64,000 bases of DNA from Oscillospiraceae bacterium (GCA_015065965.1 SVPH01000010.1:1-64000); one strand, 5' to 3'; positions 44,328-52,098 are shown, numbered from the stretch's first letter. Program-made: numbers and translations. Notes: a model not told the origin generated them from the sequence alone.

Positions 44328-45736
44328 ACATTACCCTCCTCATAAACGATTTTGTTAAGAGCATTAACATAAGCAATAATGCTTGCTCCGATAATATCGG
44401 TTGAAATGCCTTTACCGGAGTAGAGTTTACCGTTTGAGCGGAGTTTGACAAGAGCCTCACCCATGGCTTCGCGTCCTTCGGTAACTGACTGAATCTGGAA
44501 ATCGTCAAGTTCATAGTGATGGCCGATAATCTGCTCAATTGTGCGCAGTGAAGCGTCAATGGGTCCGTCGCCCATGCCGACTGCTTTAAGCGTTCTGCTG
44601 CCCTTTTCAAGAACAATGTTTGCTGTTGATGAAATAAGGTTGCCTGAATTTATAACATAACTTTGAACTCTGTATGTAGGGGGAACCTGATGAGCAACCG
44701 TTGCAATGATAGCATCAAGTTCTTTTGCACCAACCTGTTTTTTGCCCGAAACATTCTTAAATGCATCGAAAACTTTTGAGGTATCATCTTCAGTAAGTTC
44801 ATAACCGAGAGAAACAATTGCTTTGCTGACTTTTGCTATATCCGCAGTATCATCAAGAAGAACGGTGCTTGCTGCGGCAGATGATGCACTGCTGAGAGAA
44901 GAACCGCTGCGGTTTTCACTTGTCATACGGAGAATTTGATTTGCAGAATGGTTGATAGCCATTGAGTTAACGCCGTAACTTACATCAAGGGTATGACCTT
45001 TAACCTGAAGTGCTTTCATAACATGCTCAAGGTTAGGAAGTGCTTGGCTGCCGATGCATGTTTTAATCTGAGCAGCACCTGCGCTGATGCATGAGAATAC
45101 GCATGCGTTTGCCATGTCAAGAGCATCGCTGCATTCTGCACAAACAGTTACGTCTTTTGTAGCGGATACAGTTTCGTACATTTCATCAATAAGTGCAGCA
45201 AACTCCGAGGGAAGGAGCGCACCTGCAGTATCGCACAGAGTAATTATTTTTGCGCCGTTTTCAATAGCAGTCTTAACTGCTTCAAAAAGATAAGCCTTGT
45301 CCGCTCTTGTTGCATCAACTGCAGCAAACTCAACATCATTGCAGATTGAAGCACAGTGAGCGGTGAGTGAAGCGATAAGTTCAATCATCTGAGCGGGCTT
45401 CTTATGGTAAAAATATTCCATCTGAACGGCGGATACGGGAAGTGAAACAAGGAGCCTCGGCTTCTTTGTACCTGAAATTGATTTCATTGCTCTGTCTGCT
45501 TCTTCAACCGAACTGCCGACGGGGCAGGATAGTGTGCTGTTCTGTAGGAGGGGACTTATAGTGCGCAATACGAGGGTATCAATTTTTTCATCGGTAATAG
45601 GTGCGGCTTCGATAACATCAATGCAAAGTTTATCAAGAAGTTTTGCAATTTCAATTTTCTCCTTGAAACTGAGGGCGATGTCACCCCTGTGTGCGCACTC
45701 TCTGAGTGTTGCGTCTGCGATTGTAATTTTTTTCAT
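44324..45736 (-). CDS. LeuA-like protein with LeuA regulatory domain, catalytic motifs lost
   Basis: A 470-residue homologue of 2-isopropylmalate synthase (HMGL-like barrel about 1-280; LeuA allosteric/dimer domain about 355-470). The barrel is degenerate: TLRE (Arg12-Glu13) replaces TLRD, CAECSDALDMA (199-209) stands where LeuA has HCHNDLGMA, so both metal-ligand histidines are gone, and GSQALPN replaces GERAGN. The leucine-binding C-terminal domain looks intact (GDGPIDASLRTIEQIIG, GISTDIIGASIIAYVNA). I infer a pseudoenzyme or altered-substrate protein, perhaps a leucine sensor. ATG 45736 has AAAGGAGAG upstream; an in-frame start at 45763 lies inside a leader hairpin. It is the first gene of the ten-gene operon. 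Confidence 0.85.
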   Translation of the reverse strand: MKKITIADATLRECAHRGDIALSFKEKIEIAKLLDKLCIDVIEAAPITDEKIDTLVLRTISPLLQNSTLSCPVGSSVEEADRAMKSISGTKKPRLLVSLPVSAVQMEYFYHKKPAQMIELIASLTAHCASICNDVEFAAVDATRADKAYLFEAVKTAIENGAKIITLCDTAGALLPSEFAALIDEMYETVSATKDVTVCAECSDALDMANACVFSCISAGAAQIKTCIGSQALPNLEHVMKALQVKGHTLDVSYGVNSMAINHSANQILRMTSENRSGSSLSSASSAAASTVLLDDTADIAKVSKAIVSLGYELTEDDTSKVFDAFKNVSGKKQVGAKELDAIIATVAHQVPPTYRVQSYVINSGNLISSTANIVLEKGSRTLKAVGMGDGPIDASLRTIEQIIGHHYELDDFQIQSVTEGREAMGEALVKLRSNGKLYSGKGISTDIIGASIIAYVNALNKIVYEEGNV

Positions 45737-45758
45737 GCTGAATCTCTCCTTTTTGAAC

Positions 45759-45783
45759 AGCACTTTTCCTAACGGAATGTGCT
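45759..45783 (-). promoter_or_regulatory. leader hairpin of the LeuA-like operon
   Basis: AGCAC/GTGCT (45759-45763 with 45779-45783) and TTCC/GGAA (45766-45769 with 45774-45777) form an interrupted stem in the leader, about 20 nt upstream of the start. It could modulate translation. No leader peptide rich in Leu codons and no T-box motif were seen. Confidence 0.35.
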
Positions 45784-45827
45784 CGCTTTAACTAAAATAA
45801 CACTTATGCACTATAAGATTTCTTAAT

Positions 45828-45856
45828 ATTATATATAAATTTAATATTAAAGTCAA
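45828..45856 (-). promoter_or_regulatory. sigma-A promoter for the LeuA-like/VOR operon
   Basis: On the minus strand TTGACT (45856-45851) and TATAAT (45833-45828) are 17 bp apart. It is the only strong promoter I see for the ten genes down to 35177. Confidence 0.85.
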
Positions 45857-45935
45857 TATAAAACATTTATTAGAAACCTTGCAAATTCAAAATCATGCAA
45901 TGGCACAACTTTGATACTTTTGTGTGAAAGTTATA

Positions 45936-45950
45936 TGTGCATGATGCACA
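45936..45950. promoter_or_regulatory. palindromic operator candidate
   Basis: TGTGCAT-G-ATGCACA is a perfect 7-bp inverted repeat with one central base, lying in the divergent region between the VOR operon and the NUDIX gene. The binding factor is unknown. Confidence 0.35.
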
Positions 45951-46029
45951 ATCAAAACAAGTTGTTTTTGTCTATTTTGGAAAAATACGGAATTGTATAT
46001 TAATGCATGATTATTCATTGTTAAACAGA

Positions 46030-46058
46030 TTGACTTTATTTGCAAAATGGTTTAAATT
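46030..46058 (+). promoter_or_regulatory. promoter for the NUDIX-ArsC-like pair
   Basis: TTGACT (46030-46035) is 17 bp from TAAATT (46053-46058), 26 bp before ATG 46085. The -10 is weak. Confidence 0.5.
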
Positions 46059-46084
46059 ATACGGTGAGAACAGGAGGAATAATT

Positions 46085-46468
46085 ATGGTACAGGTAGTTG
46101 CAGCCCTTATACGTCAGGGAAATAAGTTTATGATATTTCAGCGTCCCGTTACAAAAACGCGTGCTTATCAGTGGGAGTTTGTAGGCGGAAAAGTTGAGAA
46201 AGATGAAACTCTTGAAGATGCGCTTATCCGCGAATGCATGGAAGAAATAGGTGTAACGGTAAAAGTCGGGGATATATTCATGGAGGTAGATCACGAATAT
46301 CCTGATATTACAATTCATCTTACTCTTTTCAATGCTGAAATTGCAGAGGGTACACCTCAGAAATTAGAGCATAATGATATAAGGTGCATAACACCGGATG
46401 AAATTCCGCAATATAAATTCTGCCCTGCGGATGATGCGATACTCGAAAAAATCAAGGAGGAATTCTGA
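46085..46468 (+). CDS. NUDIX hydrolase, MutT-like (8-oxo-dGTP diphosphatase type)
   Basis: A 127-residue NUDIX protein. The box GX5EX7REUXEEXGU is complete: it starts at GKVEKDE and ends REC-M-EEIGV (about 37-60). FQRPVTKTRAYQWEFVGGK before it is the pattern of MutT-type enzymes that cleave 8-oxo-dGTP to clean the nucleotide pool. ATG 46085 is chosen for its CAGGAGGA site; an upstream in-frame ATG at 46040 lies between the -35 and -10. The ArsC-like gene starts within its stop codon, so the two are translated together. Confidence 0.9.
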   Translation: MVQVVAALIRQGNKFMIFQRPVTKTRAYQWEFVGGKVEKDETLEDALIRECMEEIGVTVKVGDIFMEVDHEYPDITIHLTLFNAEIAEGTPQKLEHNDIRCITPDEIPQYKFCPADDAILEKIKEEF

Positions 46469-46818
46469 TGATTCTTTTTGTTGAATATCCTAAATGTACA
46501 ACTTGTCAGAAAGCAAAAAAGTGGCTTGACGATAACGGAATAGACTATATTGACCGTCACATAAAAGAAGAAAATCCAACGTATGATGAACTTCGTGAAT
46601 GGTATGCAAAGAGCGGATTGCCGCTCAAAAAATTCTTCAACACAAGCGGTTTACTGTATAAATCAATGGAACTTAAGGATAAACTTCCTGTGATGACGGA
46701 AGATGAGCAACTGCATCTTCTTGCGAGCGACGGAATGCTTGTTAAAAGACCGATTGTTGTTGCGGATAATCTTATTCTTACGGGATTTAAACCGCAGGAG
46801 TGGGAACAACTGAAATGA
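46468..46818 (+). CDS. ArsC/Spx-family thioredoxin-fold protein
   Basis: A 116-residue protein of the ArsC/Spx/YffB family. The N-terminal CxxC (Cys10-Thr-Thr-Cys13 in YPKCTTCQKAKKWL), the FNTSG segment near 51-55 and the RPIV segment near 93 (VKRPIVV) define it. Members are arsenate reductase-like or Spx-like RNA-polymerase-binding regulators. True Spx has a CxxC as well, but a conserved Spx Gly and RNAP-contact residues were not checked, so I give only the family. It overlaps the NUDIX stop (TGATG). A link to redox stress is suggested by both genes. Confidence 0.88.
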   Translation: MILFVEYPKCTTCQKAKKWLDDNGIDYIDRHIKEENPTYDELREWYAKSGLPLKKFFNTSGLLYKSMELKDKLPVMTEDEQLHLLASDGMLVKRPIVVADNLILTGFKPQEWEQLK

Positions 46819-46821
46819 AAC

Positions 46822-46858
46822 AACGCTTCCTTTTCGCTTTGAAAAGGAAGCGTTTTCT
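46822..46858. terminator. terminator after the ArsC-like gene
   Basis: A perfect 13-bp stem (46822-46834 with 46842-46854, 7-nt loop) is followed by TTTTCTGTT. It also lies next to the 3' end of the convergent radical SAM gene. Confidence 0.85.
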
Positions 46859-46859
46859 G

Positions 46860-48785
46860 TTATATGTTATACTCTATATCATCCTTATATGATTTCCATC
46901 CCATTCTGCCGTACCATATAACAAATTTTCCGAAATCGCACCAGTTATTCATAACATCGCTGTCACGCATAATCAGAGTGTGTTTTGATGCTTTAAGCGG
47001 TTGATATTCGTTTACATAAACACTTTGAAGGTAATCATGAATATCATGCTTTAGTTTGATTTCACAGGCTTCTTCGTTCGGAACACGAATAATATTTTTC
47101 TGATATGCAAGAAGGTCATCAAATATGTCTTCAGGAATATTATATTCTTTAAGATGCGGAAGTATTTCTTCGTAGAATTTGTCTTTGTCAGCGAGAAAGT
47201 TCAAAACGATATATTCATGGTCATCCCATACTACATCGCCGCTTGGTTCAAAAATCAGTTTCCTGTTGTTTTTGCCTGCTGAAATTTCATCGGCATGCTG
47301 CTTTATTTCAGCATACATTTTTGAAACAAAAAGGTCAGGATTTTTTTCAAAATAACTGATTATGCCGTCATAGAACTTTTCATAGGGAATGTTTTTTTCG
47401 TAGTGAAGCCATATTGCAAATGCGCGCAGCAGACCGTTGCCATGAAAAGCCTTTGTAAAATAATAAAAAACGGTTGACCTTATCCACATTTCACGGCTCA
47501 TGGAATTTGTTTCAACAATTATATCGTTGTACTCGGGCACCGCAAAAGCATCCGTTGCAAAATGAGGACGTAATATTTCGGAACGAACAGTTTTTATTCC
47601 GAAGCGTTCAACAAAATCACTCTGACCCATAATTGAGTTGGGCAGAAGAATGCAACTGTATACTTCAAAAACATAGTGCTGACCGATTTCAAAAAGTTTG
47701 CCGATACCGCTTATAAAACTTTCGTATGTTTCGCCGGGCAGACCGAGTATGAGTTCGGAATAAGCCTTCATGCCGTTTTGGTTGTATTTTGTCAAAAGGT
47801 TTCGGAAGAAATCAAGCGACATGTTTTTACGTCCGATATTGTGCAGGACCTCAGGAGAAAGGCTCTGGAAAGAAAGTGTTGCACCTATTCTGTCAAACTC
47901 GCATTCTTTGAATTTGCTGACAATTGTAAATACATTTTCAAAATTTGTTTTTGAATAGTTCATCCTCATTCGCTCAGGATATCCGGTAGATTCTTTGGCA
48001 TTTATAAGAGCATCAGCAATTTCAAGATCACGGTCAAAAAGGCCGAAATTTGCATCAGCACCCCAGACAAAAGCGATTTTATGCTCCGACATCCATTTGA
48101 TTTCGCCGAGGATTCTTTCCATGGGGAAAAGGCGTGTTTTGGATTTGAGCAGACCCCAGTCACAGTATGCGCATTTATGAGGGCATCCTCTGCTTGTTTC
48201 GAGAATGGCATTGAATGTTATTTCAGGGTGATTTGCAACTATTTCATCAAACCAACCGTCAAGATACGGTGACGGATATTCCGCAATATCTCCGGGTACA
48301 GTCCTTTCTGTTCGGATTATTTTATCTCCGTCACGGTATGAAAGGTTGCTGACTGAGGATAAATCTCCGTTGAGCGCTGCAATAAGCAGGTTGCGGAAAG
48401 TTTCTTCGCCTTCACCGTGGCACAGAACATCAATATATGAATAATCATGCAAAAAATCGGCGTTTTCATCAGGAATGTTATGACCGCCGAAAACAATCAG
48501 GCAGTCGTTCCATTTTTCTTTGATTTTTTGCGCAAGGAGTTTGTTGTATTCCGTGTTCCAACAATAGTTCGAGAAACCGACAACGCAAGGTGACTCCATT
48601 CTCCCTAATACTTCGTCAATATCTTCACGCAAAAATATAAATTCTTTAAATTCATAGTTTTCCGCAACTGTTTTATCACGGAAAGCGTTTGCTGCAAGCA
48701 CACCTGCGGTATATGGCAGGTAGGCTTGTTCAGCACCGGTGCAGGCAGACACATCAACCTGCACAAGATAAACATTTTTCTTCAT
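46860..48785 (-). CDS. B12-binding-domain radical SAM protein (paralogue 1)
   Basis: A 641-residue member of the class B-like cobalamin-dependent radical SAM family. An N-terminal Rossmann-like domain (about 1-135, with VVGFSNYCWN and VFGGHNIP) resembles a B12-binding domain, though without the classical DxHxxG. The radical SAM domain follows: GCPHKCAYCDWG (Cys about 201, 205, 208) and GATLSFQSLSPEVLHNIGRKNM, then SELILGLPGETYESF. The C-terminal about 200 residues are family-specific. Such proteins usually methylate unreactive carbons or rearrange metabolites; I cannot name the substrate. It shares its layout with the next gene upstream (same operon order) and is separated from it by a MITE-like element. 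Confidence 0.85.
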   Translation of the reverse strand: MKKNVYLVQVDVSACTGAEQAYLPYTAGVLAANAFRDKTVAENYEFKEFIFLREDIDEVLGRMESPCVVGFSNYCWNTEYNKLLAQKIKEKWNDCLIVFGGHNIPDENADFLHDYSYIDVLCHGEGEETFRNLLIAALNGDLSSVSNLSYRDGDKIIRTERTVPGDIAEYPSPYLDGWFDEIVANHPEITFNAILETSRGCPHKCAYCDWGLLKSKTRLFPMERILGEIKWMSEHKIAFVWGADANFGLFDRDLEIADALINAKESTGYPERMRMNYSKTNFENVFTIVSKFKECEFDRIGATLSFQSLSPEVLHNIGRKNMSLDFFRNLLTKYNQNGMKAYSELILGLPGETYESFISGIGKLFEIGQHYVFEVYSCILLPNSIMGQSDFVERFGIKTVRSEILRPHFATDAFAVPEYNDIIVETNSMSREMWIRSTVFYYFTKAFHGNGLLRAFAIWLHYEKNIPYEKFYDGIISYFEKNPDLFVSKMYAEIKQHADEISAGKNNRKLIFEPSGDVVWDDHEYIVLNFLADKDKFYEEILPHLKEYNIPEDIFDDLLAYQKNIIRVPNEEACEIKLKHDIHDYLQSVYVNEYQPLKASKHTLIMRDSDVMNNWCDFGKFVIWYGRMGWKSYKDDIEYNI

Positions 48786-48802
48786 TTTATTATTTCACCT
48801 TA

Positions 48803-49075
48803 AGGTGAATGGAGTAATCTGAACCGTGATTTTCACAGGCCGATTTCCGTTCACCCGTCATTAAAATACTTGCAAATCCGTCAGGATTTGCTGCGTTTTA
48901 TGCCTTGGTTGACCAAAAATCTGCTCCGTGAAAATTCTTCGACCCGAAAGCAAAGGATTTTCTGCCGATTTTTGGTTGTTGAGGTTGCAGGAAGGCTAAC
49001 GCCTTTCAATGCCGAAACTCCGAAAAGCGGCGAAAAGACCCGCTTTCGGGCAGATTCAGATTATTCCACTCACCT
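48803..49075. mobile_element. MITE-like element with TA flanks between the radical SAM paralogues
   Basis: A 273-bp non-coding element with 20-bp terminal inverted repeats (48803-48822 and 49056-49075, two mismatches in the flank-extended 23 bp). It is bounded by TA on each side (48801-48802 and 49076-49077), as left by mariner/IS630-type transposition. The interior has several hairpins, for example 8 bp at 48872-48891 and 10-11 bp at 49020-49050. The right repeat supplies the last residues and stop codon of paralogue 2. No copy of the interior was seen elsewhere in the window. Confidence 0.6.
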
Positions 49076-50993
49076 TAACGGTATTTTTTTTACCTGTATA
49101 GAGTTGGGCATCATCGCGTCTGCCGTACCATATGCAGACCCGTGCGTATTCATCCCAGCCGCTGAGAGTTTCCCCTTCAATCTGAAGGCAAATATTTCTC
49201 TTTTCAAGCGGAGCATATGCATCGGCGTAGATGCGGCTGAAATATCCGTAAAAATCAAAATTGCTTGTTATTACGCAGTTCCCTTTGTTGGGTTGCTTGA
49301 TTACGTCTTTCTGATACTTAAGAAGAGAATCAAGAATTTCGGTTTCAATATCAAATTCTTTTACAAAGCATGAGAAATCTTTGTAAAATCCGTCAAGTTC
49401 TTTTGCAAGGCGGAAGAATATATATTCCTCAAAACTCCATGTTATGATTTCGTTTTCTCCGAAAGGAACGGAGAATGTTCCTCTTCCTTCACTTACATCA
49501 AGTGTGAGTTGTTTAAGGTGAGCATATGCTCCGCCGCTGACACTTGAATCCGGCTGTGAATCAAGCCACGATATAAGTCTTTCATAAAACTCTTTGTATG
49601 TGACGCCTTGTTCGTGTTTAAGATAAATTGCGACTGCTCTTGTCAGACCGAGGTTATGGAACGCCTGAACGCAGATTGAGAAAATGAATGAGCGTCGCCA
49701 GTTGTTAATATTCATGGCGTCTGTAGATACGATAATATTAGAAAGTTCACCAACATCGTCGGAATTCGGTTTGCAGTGATATTGGCTGAACGGAGTGCGC
49801 ACGGTTTTTATGCCGTAATTATTCATATATTCTGGATTTGCCAGCAGTGAGTTTGGCAGAAGTTCACACGGATAAATTCCGATGCATGTGTGCTGACCGC
49901 AGTCAAGCAGAGTACATATGCCGTCTGCAAATGAATCATAAGTTTCGCCGGGTAAACCGAGAATAAGTTCGGAGTAAACGGGAACATCGGCCTTGTTGTA
50001 GCGAACCATAAGTTTTTTGAAATGGTCAAGTTCCATGTTACTTCTGCCTATGCTTTTGAGCACTTCGGGCGAAAGGCTCTGGAACGAAAGAGTAGGGGAT
50101 TTGCCAATGCCTTTTTCAATAAGTTTTTTGCTGATTTCAAAAACAACATCGTCGCGATTTTTGGTGTAGTTTGTTTTGAATACCTGCGGATAACCGTATG
50201 TGTCACGGTATTCGATTATCAAATCCGCAATCTGTGTATCTCTCGGGAAAAGACCGAAATTTGCATCGGCGCAATAGACATATTCAACCTTGTTTTTTAC
50301 CACCCAGTCAAGTTCCGCTTTAATACGTTCCATAGGAAAATGACGAACTTTTGCTTTGAGTGCTCCCCAGTCACAGAAAGCGCATCTGTTGGGGCAACCT
50401 CTGTTTGTTTCCCAAATAATGGAAGGTGAGATGCCGGATTCTTCAATTATTGAATCAAAGCAGCCGCTTAGATACGGTGACGGATAGTTGTCTATATCCG
50501 ACGGAGCGGTTCTTTCTGTTGAAACAATTTTACCGTTTTCTCTGAAAGAGATATTATTAACAGCAGAAAGCGGTATATTTTTATGAAGAGCAACAAGTAA
50601 ATTTTTGAACGGTTCTTCACCTTCACCGTGCATAATGATATCACAGTATGGCATGTTATCAAGGTCACTGCCGTCTGGATTTACATTGTGACCACCAAAA
50701 AGTACAATGCAGCCGGGATAACGCAGTTTAAGTCTGCGGGCAAATTCACGGTTGTATTCCATATTCCAGATATAAGAAGAAAAGCCGACAAGGAAAGGAT
50801 CCTTCAGCGAGTCGATGGCACGGTCAATATTCTCTCTGATAAAAATAAATCTGCCGAGATTATAGTTTTCCGCAACAGTGCTGTTGTTCCATGCGTAGGC
50901 AGCAAGGCAGCCTGACGCATAGGGCAGATAGGCTGTTTTGACGGATTCACCGTAAACTGCACTAACCTGCACAAAGTAGATATTTTTCTTCAT
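49056..50993 (-). CDS. B12-binding-domain radical SAM protein (paralogue 2)
   Basis: A 645-residue protein with the same architecture as paralogue 1. Its N-terminal domain has FSSYIWNMEYN and LFGGHNVNPD. The radical SAM site is GCPNRCAFCDWGALK, and downstream it repeats PTLSFQSLSPEVLKSIGRSNM and SELILGLPGETYDSF. The two proteins are clearly related over their whole length but diverged, so they may act on different substrates or in sequence. Its stop codon (49058-49056) lies inside the terminal repeat of the MITE-like element, so the last residues come from the element. It has a strong promoter with a palindrome, and its RBS AGGTGAAATAAT is nearly the same as that of paralogue 1. Confidence 0.85.
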   Translation of the reverse strand: MKKNIYFVQVSAVYGESVKTAYLPYASGCLAAYAWNNSTVAENYNLGRFIFIRENIDRAIDSLKDPFLVGFSSYIWNMEYNREFARRLKLRYPGCIVLFGGHNVNPDGSDLDNMPYCDIIMHGEGEEPFKNLLVALHKNIPLSAVNNISFRENGKIVSTERTAPSDIDNYPSPYLSGCFDSIIEESGISPSIIWETNRGCPNRCAFCDWGALKAKVRHFPMERIKAELDWVVKNKVEYVYCADANFGLFPRDTQIADLIIEYRDTYGYPQVFKTNYTKNRDDVVFEISKKLIEKGIGKSPTLSFQSLSPEVLKSIGRSNMELDHFKKLMVRYNKADVPVYSELILGLPGETYDSFADGICTLLDCGQHTCIGIYPCELLPNSLLANPEYMNNYGIKTVRTPFSQYHCKPNSDDVGELSNIIVSTDAMNINNWRRSFIFSICVQAFHNLGLTRAVAIYLKHEQGVTYKEFYERLISWLDSQPDSSVSGGAYAHLKQLTLDVSEGRGTFSVPFGENEIITWSFEEYIFFRLAKELDGFYKDFSCFVKEFDIETEILDSLLKYQKDVIKQPNKGNCVITSNFDFYGYFSRIYADAYAPLEKRNICLQIEGETLSGWDEYARVCIWYGRRDDAQLYTGKKNTVKVSGII

Positions 50994-51030
50994 ATTATTT
51001 CACCTGAAATATGCTGTGATTTATCAAAAT

Positions 51031-51059
51031 ATTATAACATTGACAAATCTGTTTGTCAA
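51031..51059 (-). promoter_or_regulatory. consensus promoter for the B12-radical SAM pair
   Basis: On the minus strand a perfect TTGACA (51059-51054) and TATAAT (51036-51031) are 17 bp apart. Nearly the whole spacer and -35 are covered by the palindrome at 51040-51059. Confidence 0.9.
51040..51059. promoter_or_regulatory. 20-bp palindromic operator over the radical SAM promoter
   Basis: TTGACAAA-TCTG-TTTGTCAA is a perfect 8-bp inverted repeat around four bases. It overlaps the -35 and spacer of the minus-strand promoter, where a bound repressor would block RNA polymerase. No regulator gene is adjacent. Confidence 0.55.
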
Positions 51060-51093
51060 CAAAACGGGAATGGTATTTATTTTCAATTAACTA

Positions 51094-51122
51094 TTGCTTA
51101 TTAACGGATTATATTTTATAAT
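51094..51122 (+). promoter_or_regulatory. sigma-A promoter for the GH43-like gene
   Basis: TTGCTT (51094-51099) and TATAAT (51117-51122) are 17 bp apart, 34 bp before ATG 51157, divergent from the radical SAM promoter. Confidence 0.7.
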
Positions 51123-51156
51123 TCAAATATAGTTTAACATGAAAAGAGGTCAATCA

Positions 51157-52089
51157 ATGCCTTATCTTTTTGCACATTTTAAAGAAAAAATAACACCCGA
51201 CGGCGAGCAGGTTTATTTCGGTATCAGCCGTGACGGGTATAATTGGGAGCAGGTTAACGGGGGAAATCCTATCTTGACTGCATCTCTCGGTGAAAAAGGC
51301 TGCCGAGATATAGAAATTGTCAGACTGCATACAGGCGGTTTTGTGATATTAACAACCGACCTGTGCATTGTTTACCGCATGGATGAGGAGTACCGCGTTG
51401 ACTGGAGCAAAGTCAACAGTACAGGCAGCAAGTGTCTGCGTATGTGGAAAACCGATGACCTTATCAATTTTTCCGAGGAAAAACTTGTTTATTTCGGCAG
51501 AGATGATTTCGGCTGCATGTGGGCACCCGAGGTGTTTTTTGACGAGGAAAATGAAGAATATCTTATCCATTGGGGCTCAACCGTTAAAGAAACAGATTAC
51601 AAACATATGTCGATTTATTGCAGCACAACAAAGGACTTTGAAACTTTTTCTGAGCCGAAACTTTATTTTACAAAGAATAACGAAATCCTTGATTCGCATA
51701 TTCAAAAGTTTGACGGTGTTTATCATCTTTTCTATAAGAATGCATCAAATCCTCCGATGAATATGCATGCAACGTCAAATAATCTCTACGGTCCGTTTGA
51801 ACACGATAAAACCTTTGAAGAATACATGGATAAGGAAGTTTATCATCCGGGTTCATATGAAGGCGTAACTTCTTATGTTTTACCGAATGGCGAATGGTGC
51901 CTTATGCTTGATTTCTTTGGCTGTGAAAAAGAAAAGATGGGTTATGTTCCTTTTGTTTCGTCAAAAGCGGGAGATATGAATTTTCAGCGTGTGCCTGAGC
52001 AGTTTTCTTTCCCTTACGGTTTCAAGCACGGCAGAGTAATTGAAATAACAGACGAAGAATACGAGAGAGTTAAAAATTTTTATAAATAA
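51157..52089 (+). CDS. GH43-like five-bladed beta-propeller glycosidase
   Basis: A 310-residue protein that looks like a family GH43/GH-F five-bladed propeller enzyme. The start reads LFAHFKEKITPDGEQVYFGISRDGYNW, with repeated blade motifs ending in Phe/Tyr-x-Ser/Thr segments; WAPEVFFDEENEEYLIHWGS near 125-145 carries the catalytic-acid region typical of GH43 (WAPE). No signal peptide is seen, so it acts inside the cell. I chose ATG 51157 because AAGAGGT lies 6 bp upstream; an ATG at 51139 lacks a site. The substrate (arabinose, xylose or galactose links) is unresolved. It lies 9 bp before the beta-helix gene. Confidence 0.8.
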   Translation: MPYLFAHFKEKITPDGEQVYFGISRDGYNWEQVNGGNPILTASLGEKGCRDIEIVRLHTGGFVILTTDLCIVYRMDEEYRVDWSKVNSTGSKCLRMWKTDDLINFSEEKLVYFGRDDFGCMWAPEVFFDEENEEYLIHWGSTVKETDYKHMSIYCSTTKDFETFSEPKLYFTKNNEILDSHIQKFDGVYHLFYKNASNPPMNMHATSNNLYGPFEHDKTFEEYMDKEVYHPGSYEGVTSYVLPNGEWCLMLDFFGCEKEKMGYVPFVSSKAGDMNFQRVPEQFSFPYGFKHGRVIEITDEEYERVKNFYK

Positions 52090-52098
52090 GGTGACAGC

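Larger units (their letters stand above)
45737..46084. other. 348-bp divergent intergenic region
   Basis: It holds the leader hairpin (45759-45783) and promoter of the LeuA-like operon on the minus strand and the NUDIX promoter on the plus strand. Between them the DNA is AT-rich. A 15-bp palindrome TGTGCATGATGCACA lies at 45936-45950 and could be an operator. I see no coding region or known RNA. Confidence 0.6.

Noticed and set aside
45737-45827. T-box or leucine attenuator before the LeuA-like operon
   Set aside because: No AGGGTGGNACCGCG motif, no specifier loop and no Leu-rich leader peptide were found.
48870-49373. Plus-strand open frame of 167 codons across the MITE
   Set aside because: It crosses the element boundary into the antisense of the radical SAM gene, has no ribosome site and no recognisable product.
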